From NCBI GenBank assembly GCA_900323505.1, contig OOIN01000027.1:496001-560000 (forward strand): 64,000 nt of DNA, given 5' to 3'. Origin of the DNA: Ustilago trichophora (lineage: Eukaryota; Basidiomycota; Ustilaginomycetes; Ustilaginales; Ustilaginaceae). Below the pieces are notes generated by a model, which made no database searches, was not told the DNA's origin, and was given only the letters and a program-made list of their open reading frames with translations. Position 1 is the stretch's first letter, and each line of letters starts with the position of its first letter. The translations under genes and the position numbers were made by a program. Positions 19,181 through 29,408 of the stretch are shown here, piece after piece.

Positions 19181-20056
19181 CTATCCGATCCTCTTGAGGA
19201 CATCACTCAACTTATGTGCGTTACTGATCTTCGCGAGATTCTCGGCAAAGGCTTTCCTGCCCTTGACCTCCAACAGGCCATAGTGAATCCACCTCATGCG
19301 AGGTTCTCCTATCAGATCCACTGCCATGAAAGCCCATCCAACCAAAGCAGTCCTCGCTCGCTCAATCAGCGTCTCCTTGACACTGTCTCGAAAAATTGGA
19401 ATAGCGTAATACCGTATCCTTGGATCGAGAGAGTGCCCGAGGAAGACGGTGTGTTTTGAATCGACTTGACGTTGCAACTGTTCCTGTAGTATACTAAGGT
19501 GCAAATGCCGAACTTCCTCCAACACATCTTTTGTTTTAAGGCTCACGTACGGGATATGAGCCCGCAGGAGTCGATTCTGCAGCGTTCGCTTGAGATGATA
19601 GAGCTCAGCCTCAGGAACGGCCATCTCACCGAGCGCCGGCACACGGACCAAGGGCTCTTCGAGGACTAAATCTTGCCGCAAGGGACTTGACTGCCTTTCA
19701 ATTGGCATTGGCGGAGGAATATGACTCGTGAAAGCTTCACTTCCCGCGTTTGAAGTGCCTGCGATTTCCGGAGGAACTTGGCTCGGGAAAGATTCGCCTC
19801 CAGCGTTTGAAGTGCTACCGAAGCTGTTCCAGAATATGTTTTGATCAAAATCAGGGGGCCGGAAGGCGTGCTCTTGGTGGCTGACAGTTAGGGGAGCAGA
19901 ACCCATCGCTGAGGCAGACTGTACAAGATTGTTCACCGAAGCAGGTTCACCAAAGTAATGATCATTAGGACCGACAGCAAGGGCAGAGAGGAAGAGCGCC
20001 GCGAGGGTGGCAAGCACGCCAGTGCGACCCTGGAACGTTTGTATGGGAGAGAGCAT
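19181..20056 (-). CDS. secreted array protein, between blocks B and C
   Basis: 291 residues from the ATG at 20056. The open frame extends 57 codons upstream, but the hydrophobic signal follows this Met (A-T-L-A-A-L-F-L-S-A-L-A). The linker holds two copies of a 19-residue repeat beginning T-S-N-A-G. The domain has E-Q-L-Q-R-Q, H-T-V-F-L-G-H, R-Y-Y-A-I-P-I, V-G-W-A-F-M-A-V-D and ends D-V-L-K-R-I-G, the array pattern. There is no cysteine. W-A-F-M-A-V and D-V-L-K-R-I recall block B, so it may be a diverged B member. Function unknown. Confidence 0.82.
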   Translation of the reverse strand: MLSPIQTFQGRTGVLATLAALFLSALAVGPNDHYFGEPASVNNLVQSASAMGSAPLTVSHQEHAFRPPDFDQNIFWNSFGSTSNAGGESFPSQVPPEIAGTSNAGSEAFTSHIPPPMPIERQSSPLRQDLVLEEPLVRVPALGEMAVPEAELYHLKRTLQNRLLRAHIPYVSLKTKDVLEEVRHLHLSILQEQLQRQVDSKHTVFLGHSLDPRIRYYAIPIFRDSVKETLIERARTALVGWAFMAVDLIGEPRMRWIHYGLLEVKGRKAFAENLAKISNAHKLSDVLKRIG

Positions 20057-20602
20057 GGAGATCAAGGCTTGGGTGGAATAGAGCAAAGAGATGAATGACT
20101 TAGTAGTGGTCTGGCGATACGTGGATCCTTCGACCCAGGGTCTTCTTAAATCACTCTCGTGTCTCTCGCTGCTACTGGACAACAATGTCTCGAATGGACC
20201 CGTCGGGTAAGTCGTCAAAAGCTGCAAATCCTGTCATGCAGGCGCTCCGGACCGGCAAGCCGGTCGCCGGTCACGCATCGACGCCTTCCCTTGAAATAGA
20301 TAGCAGCTAAGCTATGTGGCTGTGGGATCTCGAAGCTTGAGGCAAGTAACCGGGGAACCACTCCGTGGGTAACTTTCTCACCCTTGACGCACTGCGGAAC
20401 ATGCTCGGACCATGCATGGTGCAGGAGCTGCAATCCGTCCCACAAAGCTTGGGAGTCTGCTGTCTCCGTGTCACTTAGCCACATATACGATTAAAGGCAG
20501 ATCAGATCGCTGGCCAATGTGAATCACGTCATGGGATAACATCGGTGGGAATCAACGCGTTTGAGAGTGCAGAACATGGCCATAAACTCTGGCACGATCT
20601 CT
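20057..20602. other. intergenic, no gene seen
   Basis: About 545 bp. No repeat or gene is recognised. Confidence 0.5.
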
Positions 20603-21385
20603 CTACAGGGGCTTGGACAGGAAGTGAAGCAGTGTGTTTGCATCTCTCGACTCGTTGAGATGAATTTCGAGGTCCTCGACAGCTAGCTGATCTGTACCAA
20701 CCCTGACCTGTGGCTGTTTGTCAACATGGATGGTGGTTGGCTGTTTCCTCGGATCCTTGACTTTTGGCTCTGTGTGAGATGCGTCTACATACCACTCGAT
20801 TCGAGCTGCAGTGCCTTCTTTCGCTGGATAGACACCTAGGATTGACCAATCCATTTTTTGGAAGCTTGGACCAGACACGACCTTGTTGAATTTGTAGGGT
20901 AACAAGACAGCAAGAAGTCTTCCCTGTCGGTCGGGGGTGACATTGATGAATATTGCGCGCTTTTTGTCAGCCACTTTCGCCAAGCGAAGGTACAGCACAG
21001 CCCGATATAGAGCATCGTAGCCCTCAGTTGCAGTAATAGGCTCCAGGGCAGCTGAGCCTCGTTCATACTCCTTGAGACGATTTTGCAGGTTTCGAATGAA
21101 ACCAGACCTCTGTTGCGGAGTTGCTTCGGCTCGCCCGATCCGCGGTAGTATGGAATGTATGGCTGGAGAAAGATTCATAAGCTCTGATGGGCGAACAAGG
21201 CCGACTTCTCTGGTGGTCGAACTCGCAGTGTGTGGATGCAAGGGGGGCTTTGAAGGAAGCAGATCGGACCTGTCCCCACTGGACGAAGCTGTGTCGTCAT
21301 CAGCGCCGCTGACAACAGAGTTGAAAAGGGCAGCGCCGGTCCAGACGCATGCCAGTACCCAGAAGGCAGTGGACGTTAGGCGCAT
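20603..21385 (-). CDS. secreted array protein, divergent, with a charged insertion
   Basis: 260 residues from the ATG at 21385, which opens the signal M-R-L-T-S-T-A-F-W-V-L. An upstream in-frame ATG at 21475 would add 30 residues and a second hydrophobic stretch. The domain has R-A-I-F-I-N-V near 140, L-L-A-V-L-L-P, M-D-W-S-I-L-G-V-Y-P and ends L-L-H-F-L-S. Between the third and last elements lies an extra, Lys/Pro-rich segment of about 40 residues around K-V-K-D-P-R-K-Q-P that neighbours lack. No cysteine follows the signal. Family membership rests on pattern and location. Confidence 0.78.
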   Translation of the reverse strand: MRLTSTAFWVLACVWTGAALFNSVVSGADDDTASSSGDRSDLLPSKPPLHPHTASSTTREVGLVRPSELMNLSPAIHSILPRIGRAEATPQQRSGFIRNLQNRLKEYERGSAALEPITATEGYDALYRAVLYLRLAKVADKKRAIFINVTPDRQGRLLAVLLPYKFNKVVSGPSFQKMDWSILGVYPAKEGTAARIEWYVDASHTEPKVKDPRKQPTTIHVDKQPQVRVGTDQLAVEDLEIHLNESRDANTLLHFLSKPL

Positions 21386-22515
21386 GCTCGCGGATGTTGG
21401 ATATGTCGAAAAGTGGGGGAGTTGCAGGAAGACGATCGAGCAAAGAAGGTATCTATAAAAGCGATTTGGCCCCACCGCTCCTTTCCTTTCTGCTTTCTAG
21501 ATTAGACATCTTCCCTGTTCATCTTTTATCCACGTGACTGGAGTGCCGACAAGGCTTAGAAAGGCTTACTTTCCGGGAAAACATTCTCGCATCTCTAGCG
21601 GATGTGAATGCGCAAAGACCTCTTTTTAGTTTAACATGGCACCCATCCTTTCGTACATCGCTGCTCTGATTACAATATTGATGTCCGCCGAAGAGATCAA
21701 TATGGAACAGCAACCTGCCTTTCTAGATAGGCGTTCTTTCCCCGTGCGAAGAAAGGAGAAAGGAGCGTCGGTTGGCGAGTGCATATTGACTTCATTTGTG
21801 TAGGATGCGACCATCGAGTTTTGAGGTGTGGCTCGCCGAGTGTTCTCGCCCGGCTTACAGTCCGAGTCGCTCCTCCTTGCCACATTTGCGATCTGACTTT
21901 GCTCTGCGCCCCATGGGCACTGCGAGTAAGAAGAGCAGCAGAGGCACTTTTACATACCTCTTACTTCGGGCAGGCATGCTCGTCCAGCGAATCTTCCACA
22001 TCTCTCGCGAGTAAAAGAGTGATCCCGCCCGGGAAGATGGAAACTATGACAAGCTGATACGAGCAAAAGAGGAAGATCTCACGTGACTCGGCTGGAAGCT
22101 GTTGGCATAGAGTTGTGCCGTCCACACCTATGTTTGACGCTCCTGCCTAAATTTATCCGTAATCAGGTGTCACGTTGTGCGCGCTCTGGTCTGAATGATC
22201 CCAACGGATTAATTTGAATGCCTGATTCTGACAATGATGTTACTCGCTCGTACTTCTTCTCACAATGCCGTTCTGTGCTGTTTGTCTTTGTTTGTGCGAA
22301 TTGTGACGACATTAGCAATCGAATGTGCCGTAGCAGTCTTCCCCTCAAGGTAGAACGTCATAATTTCATCGTCTGCAGTGGTATCATTCCCCATGAGTAT
22401 CAACCGATTTCTTCCGCATGATGCAGCCTTTCTGCTTCTAAGGCCCAGATGCTGGACCACGCCCAAAGGCTTTCCGAGGCCCTCAGTGCAGGAATCAACG
22501 GGGAAAGCAAAAAAG

Positions 22516-22518
<3 letters not shown>

Positions 22519-22578
<60 letters not shown>
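22519..22578. repeat. poly-T tract (60)
   Basis: Sixty uninterrupted T on the plus strand. It lies directly left of the minus-oriented element A copy at 22605, so it could be the poly-A tail of a retroposed copy; other copies lack such a tail. Confidence 0.9.
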
Positions 22579-22604
22579 CATGTATCAGGCTGCACAACGC
22601 CCTC

Positions 22605-22910
22605 TTGAGTGTGATGAAAACGATGATCGTGGTTGCTGCCGAGACTGGTAAGGTCTGAAGCTCGACCAGCTTCCCAGCCCGCCGTCAGGAGGCTGGTCGA
22701 GCGCAGGGCGGGCAACAATACCAATGGGAGGGAGTACATGGTGGGAAAGGCACAGTTGTGTTCTATAGGTAATGCCTAACAGATAATTAAGAGATGATGA
22801 TATTAATAATAAGTAAAGGAAGAATAAACAAGGAGAGGGCGTGCGGAAGTGGGTGACGTGGCGATCTCTGCTTGCCCAGACGCCCTCGCAGTGTCGCACG
22901 TCTTGCACTG
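22605..22910 (-). repeat. element A copy, complete but diverged, minus orientation
   Basis: It shares the order of landmarks with other copies: CTGAAGCTCGA, CCCAGCCCGCCGT, GGCTGGTCGAGCGCAG, GGGAGGGAGTACA, GTGGGTGACGTGGCGA and GTCGCACG. The middle is AT-rich and diverged. Confidence 0.75.
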
Positions 22911-22967
22911 CACATGAAACAGCCGGAGTGTAGGGATGATTGGCGGACGTCTGCAAAACCATGATTC

Positions 22968-23543
22968 TTACACCCCGTGAAACAATTCCCTAACACTGCG
23001 CGAGATAGGTTGAATGTGATTGACAAGTAGGTTTCGGTCCTGAATGTGTTCCAGCCCGACAAACCCGTTGAGCAGAATCTTTTCGGGAATGGAGCTGCCT
23101 TGGATTCCATGTGGGAGAGTGATTAAGGCCATCCTAGCTGATTTGTGATGCACGACTCCAGTGAGTCTCTGAGCTTCGGCCGTCATAGGCAAGACGAAGG
23201 CGTACTTGTCTCCGCTGGGACTCGATCCTAGGTAGAGAAGGTTCTTCGAGTCACGATTGCTATAGAGGGCTTTGCGGACCATCTCGCGAGCTGGCTCGAC
23301 ATACTCAGGTAAGGGGGTGTATGGATAGGCGTTTCCTGGCAAACTCGCGGCGCGAAGCTTCCCGGTCACCATATTAGCGTGAGTACGGAGCTCCGGTGGG
23401 GGAAAAAGGTGCCGGTCGACGTTGGGTACGTGCAGATCTTGAGCATTCCAAGCTGCAACGTTGTACATGGGAGCAGCCTTAGCAAATAGTAGAGCACACA
23501 TTGCAAAGCACATGCTTGCCATGAAAGTACGATAGGCCAGCAT
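22968..23543 (-). CDS. secreted array protein, block C
   Basis: 191 residues. The signal is residues 1-24 (ends A-K-A-A). There is a short linker instead of the long proline-rich ones of blocks A and B. The domain has A-R-E-M-V-R near 85-90, N-L-L-Y-L-G-S at 101-107, K-Y-A-F-V-L-P at 113-119, A-E-A-Q-R-L near 122-127, S-A-R-M-A-L-I-T-L near 135-143, L-L-N-G-F-V-G-L-E near 157-165 and I-Q-D-R-N at 167-171. No cysteine follows the signal. It is closest to the next two minus-strand genes, so it is the first member of a local tandem expansion. Function unknown. Confidence 0.86.
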   Translation of the reverse strand: MLAYRTFMASMCFAMCALLFAKAAPMYNVAAWNAQDLHVPNVDRHLFPPPELRTHANMVTGKLRAASLPGNAYPYTPLPEYVEPAREMVRKALYSNRDSKNLLYLGSSPSGDKYAFVLPMTAEAQRLTGVVHHKSARMALITLPHGIQGSSIPEKILLNGFVGLEHIQDRNLLVNHIQPISRSVRELFHGV

Positions 23544-23672
23544 TGTTGAGACGACGCGAGAGCGGAAGGGCAGAGGGAAAAGGGCGACAAGAAGGGAAAA
23601 TGGAGAGAGAGGATGAGAGACTGTGTGATATGCCTAGGGAGGGCTGTCTGTCAACGTCAAGCTCGTTGCTAC

Positions 23673-23680
23673 TTATAGAT
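23673..23680 (-). promoter_or_regulatory. TATA-like box
   Basis: TCTATAAG on the minus strand, about 130 bp before the ATG at 23543. The distance is longer than for most array genes. Confidence 0.35.
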
Positions 23681-23928
23681 CTAGACAACCAAGCAAAGAG
23701 CTCTTCTCTACCACATTTGAACTTCAAAGGCAAATCTAGCAATCAGCCCTTAATTGAGTTGTGGTTGATCTGCACATCTCCGCAGCTGTGATGCTGTCAA
23801 AAGGTGACACCAGGAAACCCGCTCGACACCCTCGGCTTCAATTCTTCCCTCCAGTCAGGGCTTGGCAACCATTGTTTGAGTCAGAAGAGACAATAGCCAA
23901 CGGTGATTGTATTGTTCTTCGAAGATGA

Positions 23929-24324
23929 ATCTTTCCACCGACAAATGCCGATCGTGGGCTGTATCACAGGAGCAGCGAACGAGGTTTCTTGGCATGCGAG
24001 CTGGTCCTTGGTCACATTTCGGCTTACGCCCTTGGCATCGGTCAGCCGGAGCCTCTGTCATATGTGTTTTTCTACCAAGCTTCTGTCACCCTCAAGGACA
24101 ACAATGAGCTTAGGGGTACAGTCGCACTGTCGTACCATCTCACAAAGGCGACTCAGGCTTCGAACATTCTTCATTTCTTGAAGGAAAGACGGTGGGCTTC
24201 GTCTGTGGAAAGAGGTACAGTGGCATGCAAGAGGTCGACTTGTACTCAGAGTGAAAGATTGCCGGTCAATTGCAACTATTTATCCTTCAGTCGAGGAATT
24301 CTGACCTTGTCACGACTGTGGTGA
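23929..24324 (+). pseudogene. possible plus-strand gene fragment
   Basis: An open stretch without a good ATG, from a TGA at 23926-23928 to the stop at 24324. Its central part reads like real protein (L-V-L-G-H-I-S-A-Y-A-L-G, then S-Y-V-F-F-Y-Q-A-S-V-T-L, then S-N-I-L-H-F-L-K-E-R). The last third looks random. It could be an exon or a relic of a gene unrelated to the array. There is no signal peptide and I do not recognise a family. Chance remains possible. Confidence 0.25.
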
Positions 24325-24489
24325 TGTCTTGACGAGAATCTTTGCTTCCCAAAGTGGGCTGCAAACTGTGTAAATGATTGCTGAGCATAAAGGGTGGGAA
24401 AAACGCCACAGTCATGAACGCCGTACTCGTCTGCTTGAACTCGAGCAGTTGTGAAATTGAGGTCCTAAGTCAGTGTTGTCTAAAGCCTG

Positions 24490-24710
24490 ATCAGGTCATA
24501 ATCACGACATAATGTAGCTCATTGAGCGGGTATGAAGTACAAAGAGCCACGAGAAAAAGGACAGGGTGGGTCAATGAACACTCAGATCGCTGGGCCTCGC
24601 CTAAAGAGTTTTTGGATGCGAGATAGAAGTCGAGACATAAGACACGGCATTGAGAGAATGGGTGACTAGGCGGGGCGAGCTCACGATGCACAGCCACAAG
24701 AGATGCATAT
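24490..24710 (-). repeat. element A copy, decayed, minus orientation
   Basis: It keeps the order of element A blocks in altered form: GACAGGGTGGG, CAGATCGCTGGGCCTCGCCTA, then ATGGGTGACTAGGCGGGGCGAGCTC. The equivalent place downstream of the next paralogue (26615-26760) shows the same remnant, so the element was there before the block C duplication. Confidence 0.55.
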
Positions 24711-24924
24711 AAAGCACTCTTGTACGAGTTGAACTTGAACGTGTTGCATTTGAGAGGCGCTATTGGTACCCTCTACTGAGCTTGTTGGAATTCTTTGTGG
24801 AAAAACTGTGAAGCGGAAGGTGAAGTTGAGACAGTGAGCTACTGTTGGACAAAGAGAGAGAGAGAGGACTTTGAATGTGCCTGGGCTTCTTCATTGAAGC
24901 AATCGAGAAGAGCAAGATGTCTGG

Positions 24925-25515
24925 CTAGAAGCCATGTATTCTGCCAATCAGCAGACTTTCAAGGTCGTGTGTTTTAGGGCTTGCTAACATGCGGTGCTCC
25001 AGGGCGTTCCGATCTTGAACGCGCTCCAAGCCAAGGAATCCATTGACATAAATCCCGTCATGAGCACGGTTCCCACGATCGAGGTGGACCGTAAATACTC
25101 CCATCCTGGCTGAGGCGGGGTCCATACCTCCTCCAACCAGTCTCTGGGCTTCAGGCGTTTCTGGAAGCAAGAACGCGTACGTGTGGCTATTTCGACGCGA
25201 ACCTAGGTGGAGAAGGTTTTGCACATGCACTTGGCCTTCCAACCATGTGCGAACATGCTGGGAGGCAACTTGTTGCTCGTGATCTTCGATTCCTAAAGGA
25301 TACACGAGTGCCAAGTCGCCCAGAGACTTGAGCCGTCGATGAACGGTGTCAGCGTGCTTATCGAGGGCAGGATTGGGGACAAAATAAGGATGGGCTTCTG
25401 GAAGAACGACATTGGTAACATGCGCGACAGGAGTCGCATGAGTGATGCTCTTGATCAACAAGGTGATGAGGATGCAAGAGCACATGCTCTTCAAAAGAGT
25501 GCGAGTGTGCAACAT
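24925..25515 (-). CDS. secreted array protein, block C
   Basis: 196 residues. The signal is residues 1-27 (M-L-H-T-R-T-L-L-K-S start, ends T-H-A). The domain has N-L-L-H-L-G-S near 109-115, Y-A-F-L-L-P-E-T-P-E-A-Q-R-L-V near 121-135, S-A-R-M-G-V-F-T-V near 143-151, V-N-G-F-L-G-L-E near 165-172, Q-D-R-N, and ends L-I-G-R-I-H-G-F. No cysteine follows the signal. It is the sister of 26998-27582, and both the upstream and downstream flanks are shared. The GATATAAG box lies 116-123 bp upstream. Function unknown. Confidence 0.87.
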   Translation of the reverse strand: MLHTRTLLKSMCSCILITLLIKSITHATPVAHVTNVVLPEAHPYFVPNPALDKHADTVHRRLKSLGDLALVYPLGIEDHEQQVASQHVRTWLEGQVHVQNLLHLGSRRNSHTYAFLLPETPEAQRLVGGGMDPASARMGVFTVHLDRGNRAHDGIYVNGFLGLERVQDRNALEHRMLASPKTHDLESLLIGRIHGF

Positions 25516-25630
25516 TGCTCGAGACCGATAGAAGTGTAGTATTCGAGAGTGTACGATAGAGCGGGTGTCTTCAGGTCAGGCAAGCTGCTGTGATGGTCGG
25601 ACTTGATCTAACTCTTCCAATCCAGCGACT

Positions 25631-25638
25631 CTTATATC
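25631..25638 (-). promoter_or_regulatory. TATA-like box
   Basis: GATATAAG on the minus strand, 116 bp before the ATG at 25515. Confidence 0.45.
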
Positions 25639-26221
25639 TTCTCACAAGCTCACAGTTGATCCTTTTTTTCGCCAAGGAGAAGCATCCGAACAGTGAGTCC
25701 GTTTGTCGAAGGTGTTTCTTTGCTTCTTTCATCCACTCAGAAAAAAAGGCAGAGATCGGCACATGCGATTCGCAGGCTTGTGGTGCGGGCAGACTGCTAT
25801 TATACAACGCCACAGTCAGTGGGATTTCGACATCTGCTAAGCAGTCACAATGATGACCTTCGGTGTGTGTCGGATCTTGATTCGCTCGTTGGCCGAATAA
25901 AGTGTCTATTCTTTCCGAGCAAGACCCCTCTACCCTAAATTCTTTTTGAGCTTCGCCTCAAGCTACGGCTCAGAAATGAAAGCAGAAGCACAGGTTTTTG
26001 GTCATGGAGAGTGTTGGGTCCATGTGAGGATCGCCGAGTCCAGCTAAAATTCTCTTGATCACTATCACCCCCACTTCATCGATCAACCATTCTCCAATGC
26101 TCGAAGGATAATGGCATTAGGTGTAAAGCCTCACGCGCTAGCCCTTTGACCGACCTTTGCGCGGCTTTGGTGGGTGTTGCACCCAAAGATCTGCCGTTGT
26201 ATGGTTGCATCACATAAATGA

Positions 26222-26321
26222 CTTGCAACTCGTGCGGAAGGGCAAGAGCGTCTGGCCAAGTAGAGCTCGCCACGTCGTCTCACCCACCTTCATAATGTTC
26301 TTGTTCATGTCACCTTTCCTC
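26222..26321 (+). repeat. element A 5' fragment, plus orientation
   Basis: About 100 bp matching the first part of element A (TTGCAACTCGTGCGGAAG, AAGAGCGTCTGG, GAGCTCGCCACGTCG). It stops where the minus-oriented element B copy begins. Confidence 0.65.
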
Positions 26322-26610
26322 TATCTGGCGCGAGCAGGTGCAGACAGTGACGGCATTGCGACAAAGTGAGAAGGTACTTCTAGATTCCAAGGCTTTCATA
26401 CCCGCTGTGAGGGGGTTATGGTTGAGCGCAGCGGGAGAGAAACATACAGAAGGGAGGGAACACAGGGTGGGGGGAAACGATGAGCTTGGGGTGAGTGCAG
26501 CAAAACAAGTGAGGAGAGATGAAGGAAGGAGCAAGTGAGGTTTTGCTGCTGCCCCCATTCTCTCAACAGAGGCTGTCTCGCAGCTCATACGCACGAGACA
26601 GACCAAACAA
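26322..26610 (-). repeat. element B copy, minus orientation
   Basis: About 290 bp matching 28985-29300 in opposite orientation. Shared blocks include GTCTGTCTCG, GAATGGGGG, AGCAGCAAAACCTCA, CTGTGTTCCCTCCCTTCT and CCCGCTGCGCTC. The middle (a run like CACCCTGTGTTCCCTCCCTT) resembles element A, so B is probably a diverged branch of the same element. Confidence 0.75.
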
Positions 26611-26997
26611 TCACATGTCCGGATAATGAACCTTCAGAGCGCTGGGCCTCGCCTAGGGAATTTTTGGGTGCGTTACAGAAATCGAGACATAAAGCATGGC
26701 TTTGATGAAGTGGGTGACGGCTCAGATGCCCCGTCCGTACATCGAATGCAGGAAGGATGTGTGCAGTGAAGAAAGAATCGCGATACACTACTCATGGAGG
26801 TGCATACGAAGCAATCTTGCCAATACGTATTGCTTTTGGGTACCACTGTTGTCATGTTCGGAGGGCTAATTGGAGATTACAGGTGAGACAGACAACGGCG
26901 AGCCAGATATCGTAGATGAGCCATTTTGCTCTGTTGAAGTGCGAAAGCGGACCTCGGTCGCTTCAGTCAGACTAATACAAAGGTGGGAGGTGTCCGG

Positions 26998-27582
26998 CTA
27001 GAAGCCATGGATCCGGCCAGCCAGCAGGCTCGACATGTCGTGCGTATCCCACCCCGTTATGATGCGATGGATCAGGACGTTTCGATCAACGTTTTCCAAG
27101 CCGAAGAATCCATTAAGAAGAATCGTGCTCTGGAGATTACGAGGATTAAAATAGACTGAGATCATTCCCATTCTAGCCGAACGTGGAACGCCGCTTCCGA
27201 CTAGTTCATGAGCTTCCGGTGTTTCTGGAAGCAAGAAGGCGTACTTGTGAGTAGTACCTTCCGAACCAAGGCGGAGGAGTGATCGGATGTGGGCTTCATC
27301 ATCCAACCATTGGCGAACCCGCTCGGAGGCAAGATTGTGATCGTCCACCATGATGTGCAATGGATACACCCTGGAGGATGAATCACCCAAATATTGGAGG
27401 TGCTCACGAAGAGTCTGGGCTTCTTGATTGAGATCTTGAGGGCTGATAAAGCTAGGATTGACCCAATGAACTATCGTGTTGTCGCCATCGCCTACAGGCG
27501 CGGCGTCAACGACACTCTTCGCCAAAAAAATGACCAAGAAGGAAGAGCATATGCTCTGCAAAACAGTGCGAAAAGGCAGCAT
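26998..27582 (-). CDS. secreted array protein, block C
   Basis: 194 residues. The signal is residues 1-27 (M-L-P-F-R-T-V-L-Q-S start, ends V-D-A). The domain has S-L-L-R-L-G-S near 104-110, K-Y-A-F-L-L-P-E-T-P-E-A near 116-127, S-A-R-M-G-M-I-S-V near 137-145, L-L-N-G-F-F-G-L-E-N-V and ends L-A-G-R-I-H-G-F exactly like its sister 24925-25515. No cysteine follows the signal. The shared flanks on both sides show that the duplication unit was about 1.6-2 kb. Function unknown. Confidence 0.87.
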   Translation of the reverse strand: MLPFRTVLQSICSSFLVIFLAKSVVDAAPVGDGDNTIVHWVNPSFISPQDLNQEAQTLREHLQYLGDSSSRVYPLHIMVDDHNLASERVRQWLDDEAHIRSLLRLGSEGTTHKYAFLLPETPEAHELVGSGVPRSARMGMISVYFNPRNLQSTILLNGFFGLENVDRNVLIHRIITGWDTHDMSSLLAGRIHGF

Positions 27583-27710
27583 AACCTGAAAGGAACACAG
27601 AGAAGGCGAGAGTGCGCAAAAAGACCACGAAAGGGAGGGGGATTAAGGAGTAAAGCTAGCTGCTGTGAGGGTCGCACACGGTCTGATCTTGGTCATTCAA
27701 AGCAGGGACA

Positions 27711-27718
27711 TTTATACC
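27711..27718 (-). promoter_or_regulatory. TATA-like box
   Basis: GGTATAAA on the minus strand, 129 bp before the ATG at 27582. It corresponds in position to the box of the sister gene. Confidence 0.45.
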
Positions 27719-28984
27719 TTTCCGCGAGCCGACAGCTTGTGGTTTTTACTACACGGAACATCAGCTGGCCAGTGAAAATCTTTGACGAAGGTGTCTCTCA
27801 GCTCTGTTGCTCTGGTCAAAAGAAGATGCTTTACAGTGCGAAGAAACGTCAAGGTGCGAAATCGTGATAACAAGGGGTAGCTGTACGGTCAGGTTGCTAT
27901 GATACAGTCCCACGGTCAGTGCATGTCCACCTTCGCTAGGAATCTACTAGCCTGTCGTTCAGTGAGTGTTTTCGCAGATGTCGAAATCTTATTGGACCGG
28001 GCAGATGAAGCGGCCAGGAAGATCACGTTCCCGACGTGGTTTGGCTGCAGCTCGTGTCAGAGGAGAGGCATGAAGAATTGGCGGCGGCTTTTGTTCTGTA
28101 GAATCAAATTGAAAAGCAGGCTCCAGCCCCTGTTCAGCTATGGCTCAGAACGGGAGGCAGAAGCGAAAGACACTGATTACAGATAGCCCTTGGCCAGGCG
28201 AAACACGGACCGCCGTGGGATAAATCTTGACCAGGATCCACCCACTTTCTCGTCCATCAGTTTCTCATCAAGCCTCTAAATGGACGGTCGGAACTGGGTG
28301 GATGAATGCACGAGATAGCCTTTCAGCCGGACATCACGAGCCTTGGGGGGTGTTTCTTCAAAAAGTTCCTGCAATGCGGACAACTAGCACACTCGGAGGG
28401 AAGGGTTCAGCTTATATTTCAGATAATCATCAAAAGCCGATGCACTATCTTCACCTCCATGCGACTCACCTTGAGAATGTACGGCAACCAAGCTGTTGAG
28501 GAAGGTCAGCGTCTTTCTTTGCCAACTCGATCAGCGTGTTTCGAGCTCAACCTGATACGCTATTGCAGGTCCAGGAGGCGGAGCTAAGCGGCCATGATGG
28601 TCTGAGAGGGCTGGAAAGCCGGTCTCATCCCGTGGGTCGAGGGAACAAACAAAACTGGGTCTCTCCTAGTCTATGATGCACCCGTGCATTGATACACTCG
28701 GTTGCTATTATACTGTGGCACCCAACAGCACTCGTGCTAAGCCCGCCAACAGTCAGAACAATGCGTTTAATAGGATACCATGCTTGCATGAGCGGGGTGG
28801 GAAAATACGTACAATGTGTGCTTTACCCGCCAACTCCAACCACTCTGCCCCTGTGGCAGCTTTCTTGATGCGACGCAATGCGATGAAAGCCGGCTATGTG
28901 CACTTGCATGGTTCTGCGTGGTCTCTCACCTCAATAATGTTACCTAGGGCTCACCTCCAAAGGGTGCCGTCACTGCTATCGCAG

Positions 28985-29300
28985 CTGGTCTGTCTCGCGC
29001 GGGTGAGCTGCGAGACATCGTCTGTTGAGCGAATGGGGGTAGCAGCAAAACCTCAATTGCTTCTTCCTTCATCCTCACTGCGCTTGTTTTGCTGTGGTCA
29101 CCCTAAGCTCGCTCGTCGTTTTTCCCATCCTGTGTTCCCTCCCTTCTCTGTGTGTTTCTGTCCCGCTGCGCTCGACCGAACCTCACGGCGGGTCCGGGAG
29201 CCTTGGGATCTAAGAGTACGCTCTCACTTTCGCCGCAATCGTATGCTTTATGGTCGCACTGTTGCTGTCTCTGTCTGCACCTGCTCTCGACAGAAACTCG
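28985..29300 (+). repeat. element B copy, plus orientation
   Basis: About 315 bp matching 26322-26610. It starts near GCTGGTCTGTCTCG and ends near CACCTGCTCTCGACAG. No terminal repeat or target duplication could be made out. Confidence 0.75.
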
Positions 29301-29408
29301 GTCGCACCGGCCGTTCTGTCGGCTTGGTTTAAGTTCTGGTGGGCTCTATCCCTTCCAGATTTGCCTCTACAAAGGAACATTTCTACAAAGCTGACAAGTG
29401 GATTCTGA

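Larger units (their letters stand above)
21386..22967. other. intergenic with poly-T and element A
   Basis: 1.6 kb. It holds the T60 tract and one element A copy; otherwise no gene is seen. Confidence 0.55.
23544..24924. other. intergenic with gene fragment and decayed element A
   Basis: 1.4 kb. It holds the possible fragment at 23929-24324 and the decayed element A copy. From about 24490 it is part of a segmental duplication shared with 26615 onward. Confidence 0.5.
25516..26997. other. intergenic: segmental duplication, element A fragment and element B
   Basis: 1.5 kb. 25690-26110 resembles 27770-28260. 26615-26760 resembles 24575-24710. The two repeats above fill the middle. No gene is seen. 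Confidence 0.55.
27583..29408. other. intergenic: duplicated flank and element B
   Basis: 1.8 kb. The first 700 bp are the second copy of the block C upstream region, and 28985-29300 is element B. No gene is seen in the rest. Confidence 0.5.
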
